A stretch of 43,059 nucleotides of DNA from Flavobacteriales bacterium (GTDB lineage Bacteria > Bacteroidota > Bacteroidia > Flavobacteriales_D > Crocinitomicaceae). How positions within the stretch are numbered: position 1 is the first letter of the stretch; every line of letters begins with the position of its first letter. Shown here piece after piece: positions 37,026 through 43,059 of the stretch. Location: the NCBI GenBank assembly GCA_009926125.1, contig RFPM01000006.1, positions 1 through 43,059 of the forward strand, in the 5' to 3' direction. The position numbers and the translations under genes were made by a program. The notes beneath the pieces are model-generated. The model had not been told where the DNA came from, did no database searches, and worked only from the letters and a program-made list of their open reading frames with translations.

Positions 37026-40000
37026 CATTGACAGCTCCCGCAGCACAACTATTAAATCCACAAGCAGTGCCCCCCCCATCATCATCTGTTTTAACGGGTA
37101 CAGCAACAATTTGTTCAGGTTCTTCTACAAACTTAAGTGTAGCAGTAACGGGCGGTGTTTCTCCTTATACAGTAACAGTAACAGATGGGATTACTAATTT
37201 TTCCGCAACCAGCGCAAGCCCTGTAAGCATTTCTGTTAGTCCAACGACAACTTCTACCTATTCTATAGTATCTGTAACAGGAGGAGGAACAGGCACAGGA
37301 AATTCCGGAACACCAACAGTTACCGTTGTCCCAGCACCGGCTGCAACAATTAGCTATACGGGCTCACCATGGTGCTCTTCATCAGCTGTTCAGGCTGTTA
37401 CTCAAACAGGAACGTCAGGAGGAACTTACTCCTCTACTGCAGGCTTGACTATCAACGCAAGCACAGGAGCCATCACTCCAAGTACAAGTACAGCGGGTAC
37501 TTACACAGTAACTTATACAATAGCCGCAGCAAGTCCCTGTGCAGCACTATCAGTTACTACAAGCGTAACAATAACTGCAGCTCAAAGTGCTACTATTTCT
37601 TATGCTAGTTCTACAATTTGTGGATCTTCAACAACTGTTCAAGCTGTTACTCAAACAGGAACAACAGGAGGTACTTACAGTTCAAGCCCATCAGGATTGA
37701 GCATAAGTTCGTCAACTGGAGCAATTACACCAAATACAAGTTCACAAGGTGCTTACACTGTAACATATACACTCGCTTCTGCTGGCGTTTGTCCAAGTGT
37801 TTCTGCCTCTACAACTATAACAATTAGTTCAGCACTTACTACCCCTACAATTACTTATGCAGGCTCTCCATTCTGTAAATCATTATCAAGCCCTCAAGTA
37901 GTGACTCAAAGCGGATCAACAGGGGGTGTGTATACTTCTAGCCCTGCTGGCTTAAGTATAGATGCCACAACAGGTGCAATTACCCCAAGTACAAGTACTG
38001 CAACTACAGCTGTAGTGAATTACACAGTTACTTATACAGTGACAGCATCAGGTTGTACTTCAGTTTCAGCAACTACAATTGTTCCCATCGGGCCTATTAC
38101 TTCTGGAAGTATTAGTTACACAGGCAGTCCATATTGTAATACATATGCAGTTGCTCCATCAGTTACAAGAAGTACAGTACCTTCAACAACAGGAACTTAT
38201 ACAATATCTCCAACAACAGGCTGGCAAATTAATCCCACTAATGGAGGGCTTAATTTGCCAAGTCTTAGTACCGCTGGAGTATATACTGTTACTTTAACTT
38301 TATCAAATGCACAAACTGGTGGTTGCGGCATTACACCATTTACTACTACTGTTACTATTTTAGCCCCAACACAACCAGTTATAAGCTATACTGGCTCTCC
38401 ATTCTGTAAAACACTTTCAACAGCTCAGTCTGTAACTCAAACAGGTACTTCAGGCGGCACGTATTCCTCAACTACAGGCTTGAGTATTAGTACAAGTACA
38501 GGGGCAATAACTCCAAGCACAAGTACAGCAGGAACATATACAGTAACCTATACAACTCCTTCTGCAACTGGCTGTACATCACTTACTGCAACAACAAGTG
38601 TAACAATTACTACTGCACCAATACAACCTGTAATAAGCTATGCAGGCTCACCATTTTGTAAAACATTAACAACAGGAGCTGTTACTCTAACTGGTGCAAG
38701 CGGTGGCACTTATACTTCAAGCCCAGCAGGATTGAGCATTACAACAGGCACAATAAATCCAAGTTTAAGTACAGCAGGTACCTATACAGTAACTTATACC
38801 GTTTCGGCTTCAGGTGGCTGTGCAGCACCAACACCGGCAACAACTAGCGTTAGTATTACTACTACTCCAACTGTAACTATTGATTATACGGGCACTCCTT
38901 TTTGTTCTAGTGCAGCACCTGTTTCAGTAACTCAAACTTTAGGGGCAGGTGCATATACCGGCGGTACTTACTCCTCAACAGCAGGCTTGAGTATCAATGC
39001 AAGTACAGGACAAATAACACCGAGCTCAAGTACAGCGGGAACATATACTGTAACCTATACAATACCAGCTGGAAGCGGTTGTGCAATTGTTTTAAAAACA
39101 ACAAGTGTAACTATAACCGAACTTCCAGCTGCAACAATTTCATATGCAGGCGCACCATTTTGTAAAACCCTCACAAGTGCGCAGTCTGTAACTAGAACAG
39201 GTACTGCAGGTGGGACTTACACCTCAACAACTGGCTTGAGTATTAGTTCAAGTACAGGAGCCATCACTCCAAGCACAAGTACTGCAGGAACATACACTGT
39301 TACATACACAATTGCTGCAACAGGAGGTTGTTCTGCAGTAACAACTACAACATCAGTTACCATAACGGCAGCACCGTCTGCAACTATTAGTTATTCTGGC
39401 TCTCCATGGTGTGCTTCATCAACTGCTAATCAGCCGGTAACTCAAGGAGGTACCACTGGAGGAACTTACTATTCAACTACAGGCTTGAGTATCAATGCAA
39501 GTACAGGTCTTATAACTCCAAGCACAAGTACAGCAGGATCTTATACAGTAACATATACAATAGCCGCTTCAGGTGGATGTCTTGTAGCATCAACAACAAC
39601 AACTGTAACAATTACTGCAACGCCAATACAACCAGCCCTAGCGTGTTACCAAACAGCAACCTTAAATACAACAACGTGTGTATGGGTAGTAAGTGGGACA
39701 CAAGCAGCACAACCAACAGGTCTTTCATGTTGGCAGACAGCAACCTTTAACACAACATCATGTGCTTGGGATGTAACCGGAACACAAGCAGCAGCACCAA
39801 CAGGCTTAGCATGTTATCAAACAGCAACATTCAATACAACATCATGTTCTTGGGTAGTAAGTGGCACACAGCCTGCACAACCAACTTTAGCATGTTATGA
39901 GACTGCAACCTTCAATAACACAACATCTTGTTCTTGGGTTGTAAGTGGCACACAGCCAGTACAACCAACATTAGCATGTTATGAGACAGCAACCTTTAAT

Positions 40001-41956
40001 ACAACATCTTGTTCTTGGGTAGTAAGTGGCACACAAACAACAAACACAACAACAGTTTCAGTATCTGTTCCTTATACCTGGGCAAATAACGGCCAAACAT
40101 ATACAACTTCGGGAACCTATACAGGCAACGAAGTTAACTGTGTTGCTCAGGTATTGAATTTAACTATAACTTCAGCACTCAGAATGGACATGGAGTGGTT
40201 GAGTTCTACAGCAAGCACTGCAGACTTCCAGATCCGTTTAACAAATACTGGAACAATCCCTGTTAAATTCAACGCATTGATTATCCGTGGTGTTCATTCC
40301 CCAAGTATAACTACGGGAACAATAACCTGGAAAGCATTAAATGACAATACTCTCCCAGGTTGGTTAAACTGGCCAAATACTGGAACAACTGACTTGCCTT
40401 ATATTTCATCTCAAAGAAAATTAAACTTCTCATCAAGCAACGGAATCTTTACTTCAGCTACTGCACAGGCAATCCCATCAGGATCAGGAGTAGTTATGGG
40501 TACATTTAGAATGTCCACAACAACAAACTGGGTGCCAAACAGCAACTTTGGTTTTGTATGGGAAATGACATCAGGAGGAGTTGTGGGTTATGTAAATGGC
40601 GCATCTACCGTTACTAATATTCAACCTTTTGGCACAGTAAGCACTGCAACGACTTGTGCTTCATGTTTAGAAGTAACAGCATCAAGTGCTCAACCATTAA
40701 ACACAATTGCTCCTTTGTCAGCTGTATTAAGTGGTCATGTATCTATATGTGCAACAACCTCTACAAACTTAAGTGTAGCAGTAAGTGGTGGTCAAGCACC
40801 TTATACAGTAACAATAACAGATGGCACAAATAATTATACAGCCACAGGCGCAAGTCCGTTAAGTATAGCTGTTAGCCCAAGTGCAACATCAACATATTCA
40901 ATTTCATCTGTGACAGGAGGTATTACAGGTACAGGAACAGGCTCTGCAACTGTATCAGTAACTCCTGTACCCGCACAACCAACACTTGCATGTTACCAGG
41001 CAGCAACATTCAATACATCAACATGTGCTTGGGATGTAACAGGCATACAAGCTGTACAACCAACACTTGCATGTTACCAAACAGCAAACTTTAACACAGG
41101 AACATGTGTTTGGGATGTAACAGGCACACAAGCAGCACAACCAACACTTGCATGTTACCAAACAGCAACCTTCAATACAACAAGTTGCGCTTGGGTAGTA
41201 AGTGGCACACAAGCAGCACAACCAACACTTGCATGTTACCAAACAGCAAACTTTAACACAACAACATGTGCTTGGGTAGTAAGTGGCACACAAGCGACAG
41301 CACCAACAGGACTTTCATCTTGGCAGACGGCAGTATTCAATACAACAACATGTGTCTGGGATATAACAGGAACTGAACCACCTTCTTCTTCAACTCTTAA
41401 TATAACCATGTTTATTCAAGGTTATTATGTTGGTGCTAGTGCAATGACCCCAGTAAAAGCGAATCAAGGAATTGGATCAAGCTCTACAGATGTGGATGAC
41501 ATTCTAGTTGAATTAAGAAATCCAACAACCCTTGAATTAGTTGCTTCAGCTCAGGGAGTACTTCAAAGCAACGGAACTGCTGCATGTACATTTTCGACTT
41601 CACAAAGTGGTTCTTACTATATTGTTGTGAAACACAGAAACTCAATTGAAACGTGGAGTACTACTCCTATAACAATCGGAGCATCTTCATCATATAACTT
41701 TACTACCTCAGCTAACAAAGCCTACGGAGATAATATGAAAGAAATAGAGCCAGGAGTTTGGGCATTTTATTCTGGAGATATTAATCAGGACGAAACTATT
41801 GATATTTTAGATTTTCCTGCCATTTATGATGATAATGATAATTTTGCCTTTGGAAACTATGTTACAGATTTAAACGGAGATGGTTCGGTTGATATTTTAG
41901 ATTTTCCATTGTTATTCGATAATTCAGATAGCTTTATTTATTCAGCACACCCATAG
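36881..41956 (+). CDS. Giant secreted repeat protein, main part (Ig-like repeats, Cys/Trp repeats, dockerin-like C-terminus)
   Basis: Real coding in this frame begins at 36953; the first 24 residues from the ATG at 36881 are spurious, and the true N-terminus is the fragment at 36528. Order: remainder of module 1; Ig-like module (ATICSGSSTNLSVAVTGG); nine repeats of about 80 residues; five 26-residue Cys/Trp repeats; a YTWANNGQTYT domain; a second full MDMEWL module; a second Ig-like module; five more Cys/Trp repeats; then a terminal domain (FIQGYYVGASAMTP) leading to two dockerin-like loops, GDINQDETIDILDF and DLNGDGSVDILDF, and the end FIYSAHP. Ser/Thr/Gly content is very high. Likely a cell-surface adhesin. 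No type A or B T9SS tail is recognisable, so the terminal domain may itself be the sorting signal. Confidence 0.85.
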   Translation: MVVWQCYLYGSNCSHYSYSSWNRCGATAVTTIQPFGTTNGSTTCASCLTLTAPAAQLLNPQAVPPPSSSVLTGTATICSGSSTNLSVAVTGGVSPYTVTVTDGITNFSATSASPVSISVSPTTTSTYSIVSVTGGGTGTGNSGTPTVTVVPAPAATISYTGSPWCSSSAVQAVTQTGTSGGTYSSTAGLTINASTGAITPSTSTAGTYTVTYTIAAASPCAALSVTTSVTITAAQSATISYASSTICGSSTTVQAVTQTGTTGGTYSSSPSGLSISSSTGAITPNTSSQGAYTVTYTLASAGVCPSVSASTTITISSALTTPTITYAGSPFCKSLSSPQVVTQSGSTGGVYTSSPAGLSIDATTGAITPSTSTATTAVVNYTVTYTVTASGCTSVSATTIVPIGPITSGSISYTGSPYCNTYAVAPSVTRSTVPSTTGTYTISPTTGWQINPTNGGLNLPSLSTAGVYTVTLTLSNAQTGGCGITPFTTTVTILAPTQPVISYTGSPFCKTLSTAQSVTQTGTSGGTYSSTTGLSISTSTGAITPSTSTAGTYTVTYTTPSATGCTSLTATTSVTITTAPIQPVISYAGSPFCKTLTTGAVTLTGASGGTYTSSPAGLSITTGTINPSLSTAGTYTVTYTVSASGGCAAPTPATTSVSITTTPTVTIDYTGTPFCSSAAPVSVTQTLGAGAYTGGTYSSTAGLSINASTGQITPSSSTAGTYTVTYTIPAGSGCAIVLKTTSVTITELPAATISYAGAPFCKTLTSAQSVTRTGTAGGTYTSTTGLSISSSTGAITPSTSTAGTYTVTYTIAATGGCSAVTTTTSVTITAAPSATISYSGSPWCASSTANQPVTQGGTTGGTYYSTTGLSINASTGLITPSTSTAGSYTVTYTIAASGGCLVASTTTTVTITATPIQPALACYQTATLNTTTCVWVVSGTQAAQPTGLSCWQTATFNTTSCAWDVTGTQAAAPTGLACYQTATFNTTSCSWVVSGTQPAQPTLACYETATFNNTTSCSWVVSGTQPVQPTLACYETATFNTTSCSWVVSGTQTTNTTTVSVSVPYTWANNGQTYTTSGTYTGNEVNCVAQVLNLTITSALRMDMEWLSSTASTADFQIRLTNTGTIPVKFNALIIRGVHSPSITTGTITWKALNDNTLPGWLNWPNTGTTDLPYISSQRKLNFSSSNGIFTSATAQAIPSGSGVVMGTFRMSTTTNWVPNSNFGFVWEMTSGGVVGYVNGASTVTNIQPFGTVSTATTCASCLEVTASSAQPLNTIAPLSAVLSGHVSICATTSTNLSVAVSGGQAPYTVTITDGTNNYTATGASPLSIAVSPSATSTYSISSVTGGITGTGTGSATVSVTPVPAQPTLACYQAATFNTSTCAWDVTGIQAVQPTLACYQTANFNTGTCVWDVTGTQAAQPTLACYQTATFNTTSCAWVVSGTQAAQPTLACYQTANFNTTTCAWVVSGTQATAPTGLSSWQTAVFNTTTCVWDITGTEPPSSSTLNITMFIQGYYVGASAMTPVKANQGIGSSSTDVDDILVELRNPTTLELVASAQGVLQSNGTAACTFSTSQSGSYYIVVKHRNSIETWSTTPITIGASSSYNFTTSANKAYGDNMKEIEPGVWAFYSGDINQDETIDILDFPAIYDDNDNFAFGNYVTDLNGDGSVDILDFPLLFDNSDSFIYSAHP
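37081..37345 (+). repeat. Ig-like module, copy 1 (further copies at 40716-40979 and 42595-42848)
   Basis: Encodes about 85 residues with ICSGSSTNLSVAVTGGVSPY and YSIVSVTGGGTG. The three copies, two in the first giant protein and one in the second, are nearly identical over long stretches of DNA, pointing to recent duplication or gene conversion. Confidence 0.75.
37337..39620 (+). repeat. Nine tandem Ig-like repeats of about 80 residues
   Basis: Each unit follows the plan ISYxGSPFC...VTQTGTSGGTYSS...GLSISxSTGAITPSTS TAGTYTVTYT...GC...TTSVTIT and spans about 250 bases. Two Cys per unit (after GSPF/W and before the last strand) probably form one disulfide in each sandwich. Units 3, 4 and 7 carry small insertions, so the array is old enough to have diverged. 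Confidence 0.85.
39632..40037 (+). repeat. Cys/Trp 26-residue repeat array A (five units)
   Basis: Unit pattern: ACYQTATFNTTTCVWVVSGT followed by Q and a short Pro-rich spacer (AAQPTGL or PAQPTL). Each unit has two Cys about 12 residues apart and an invariant Trp near the second Cys. Five units of 78-84 bases in tandem. Confidence 0.85.
40181..40690 (+). repeat. Second, complete copy of the MDMEWL secreted module
   Basis: Encodes about 170 residues starting LRMDMEWLSSTASTADFQIR and ending PFGTVSTATTCASCLEV. Its first 25 bases differ from copy 1 (from 36637) at one position. It carries the 35-residue stretch (from about VMGTFRMSTTTNW to GGVVGYVN) that copy 1 has lost. Confidence 0.85.
40971..41380 (+). 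repeat. Cys/Trp 26-residue repeat array B (five units)
   Basis: Same unit as array A (CYQTANFNTTTCAWVVSGTQ and variants). The last unit has Ser-Ser-Trp in place of the first Cys region. The block is separated from array A by the YTWANNGQ domain, the second MDMEWL module and an Ig-like module. Confidence 0.85.
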
Positions 41957-41967
41957 TATTTAAAAAT

Positions 41968-43059
41968 ATGAAAAAATTAAAAGAAAGCTTAATAAATAAT
42001 GTAGGGATACTATTCTGTGTTTTTATGTTTTCCTTAAAGGGAATAGCACAGACTCCTCATTACACAATATGGTTAGCTAATACTTCTTCGACTTCTAACA
42101 CAATGGATTTTGATGTTATGTTTTCTGTTGATGCACCTACCAACGGGGTGAAATTATCGGGCTTATCTGTTGGAATTAATTATAATTCCTCTATTGTTAA
42201 CGGAGGCGCGTTAAGCATTGCGTACATGGGGGGAAAGACTCCTGCCATTAACAGTTTAGTTAATTCTGTAAGTTCTGCAACAGCAGGGCATCTTAGAATT
42301 CTTTCAACTCCACTAGTTATAGGGAGTGCCATAGATATTCCTGTGGGGACTTATAGATTAGGAACTTATAGGGTTACCAACTCATTAGCTTGGACATCGG
42401 CTAGCAATGCTCAATTATGGTTAAATCCTACAAATACTGGAGGGAAGACAATATCTGCAGTTAACTCGTGGCCATTTGGGGCAACATCAGGGACATCAGC
42501 TTCCTATACTGTAGCAAATTTAGGAGTTACTTTGAACTATACATCAACATCAACTCTAAGTGTATTGTTAAATGCAGCATCAGGCCCTACAGCATCAGTT
42601 TTGAGTGGTAGTGCAACTATTTGTTCGGGCACTTCTACAAACTTAAGTGTAGCAGTAACAGGAGGTGTTTCTCCATATACAGTAACAGTAACAGATGGAA
42701 CAAATAATTATTCAGCAACAGGTGTAAGCCCAGTAAGCATTGCTGTAAGTCCAACATCAACTTCTACATATACTATTGTATCTGTAACAGGAGGAGGAAC
42801 AGGCTCAGGAAACACAGGATCTGCAACAGTAACAGTAACCGCAATTCCAACACAACCAACACTTGCGTGTTACCAGACAGCAACCTTCAATAACACAACA
42901 TGTGTTTGGGATGTAACAGGCACACAAGTAACAAACACAACAACAGCTTCAGCATCTGTATCATATACATGGGCTAACAATGGACAAACGTATTCTTCTT
43001 CTGGCACATACTCTGGTAATATAGTTAACTGTGTAGCTCAAGTATTGAATTTAACAGTT
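41968..43059 (+). CDS. Second giant secreted repeat protein (5' part, cut by window end)
   Basis: Open from the ATG at 41968 to the window edge (364 codons, no stop). Signal peptide (GILFCVFMFSLKGIAQ), a cohesin-like first domain of about 175 residues (TIWLANTSSTSNTMDFDVMF, SVGINYNSSIVNGG, LGTYRVTNSLAW), the Ig-like module (TICSGTSTNLSVAVTGGVSP), one Cys/Trp repeat (CYQTATFNNTTCVWDVTGTQ) and the start of the YTWANNGQTYSSSGTYSG domain. It starts 11 bases after the first giant gene, so the two form one tandem unit with shared modules. Confidence 0.88.
   Translation, partial: MKKLKESLINNVGILFCVFMFSLKGIAQTPHYTIWLANTSSTSNTMDFDVMFSVDAPTNGVKLSGLSVGINYNSSIVNGGALSIAYMGGKTPAINSLVNSVSSATAGHLRILSTPLVIGSAIDIPVGTYRLGTYRVTNSLAWTSASNAQLWLNPTNTGGKTISAVNSWPFGATSGTSASYTVANLGVTLNYTSTSTLSVLLNAASGPTASVLSGSATICSGTSTNLSVAVTGGVSPYTVTVTDGTNNYSATGVSPVSIAVSPTSTSTYTIVSVTGGGTGSGNTGSATVTVTAIPTQPTLACYQTATFNNTTCVWDVTGTQVTNTTTASASVSYTWANNGQTYSSSGTYSGNIVNCVAQVLNLTV

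Noticed and set aside
41018-41293. Cys-rich 91-residue ORF on the minus strand
   Set aside because: It is the antisense shadow of the Cys/Trp repeat array; the repeat structure fully explains it.
37337-41380. Regular repeats that could be taken for a CRISPR array or satellite DNA
   Set aside because: Period (about 78 and 250 bases) and phase follow codons, the units vary by synonymous and conservative changes, and the frame is open throughout; they are protein repeats.

Overview
The window is AT-rich DNA from a member of the Bacteroidota, most likely of the Flavobacteriales (the finer placement is tentative). The evidence is a type IX secretion (T9SS) cargo tail, a three-gene SdhCAB succinate dehydrogenase of the Bacteroidota type, lipobox lipoproteins, few Shine-Dalgarno sites, and promoters of the phylum form TTTG-N19-TAnnTTTG. 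Almost every base is coding or tRNA; no gene-free stretch reaches 300 bases, and the largest are about 220 and 205 bases on either side of two tRNA genes.

1-8753 is a carbohydrate locus. A partial GH3 enzyme on the minus strand diverges from a tight five-gene plus-strand operon: a GH2-like TIM-barrel hydrolase, two outer-membrane beta-barrels, a lipoprotein and a CBM9-like secreted protein. No SusC/SusD pair is present in the window, so this looks like a non-canonical glycan system. 8770-14598 is a minus-strand run: a conserved 136-residue protein coupled to a TspO gene that carries an in-frame amber stop, lipB, a bifunctional phosphoglucose/phosphomannose isomerase, an acyl-CoA carboxylase beta subunit, a membrane protein and a TPR lipoprotein. 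14665-20505 holds a small CxxC membrane protein, an outer-membrane barrel plus a 1020-residue TPR protein, and an FtsE-like ATPase.

20502-26346 (minus) carries L-asparaginase I, TatD, GalE, RNase R and a small T9SS cargo protein. 26465-31796 (plus) carries ispD, an LD-carboxypeptidase and the sdhCAB operon. That operon contains an unlisted 41-codon membrane ORF between sdhA and sdhB, and an SdhC that seems to lack the segment joining helices II and III. Two minus-strand tRNAs (Gly-GCC, Leu-TAA) share a clear terminator. 32389-36375 carries purH, mreB and a beta-lactamase-fold serine hydrolase.

36528-43059 encodes two giant, repeat-rich secreted proteins in tandem. The first is broken near its start by a net loss of about 106 bp, as judged against its own internal second copy of the same module. 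It holds nine Ig-like repeats of about 80 residues, two arrays of a 26-residue Cys/Trp repeat, and a C-terminal pair of dockerin-like calcium loops in place of a recognisable T9SS tail. The second is cut by the window edge and is built from the same modules.

Best candidates for something undescribed: the SusCD-less glycan operon, the SDH-embedded microprotein, and the modular giant proteins with their unusual C-terminal domain. Three lesions (the TspO amber, the SdhC gap and the 106-bp loss) should be checked against reads before any biological reading.
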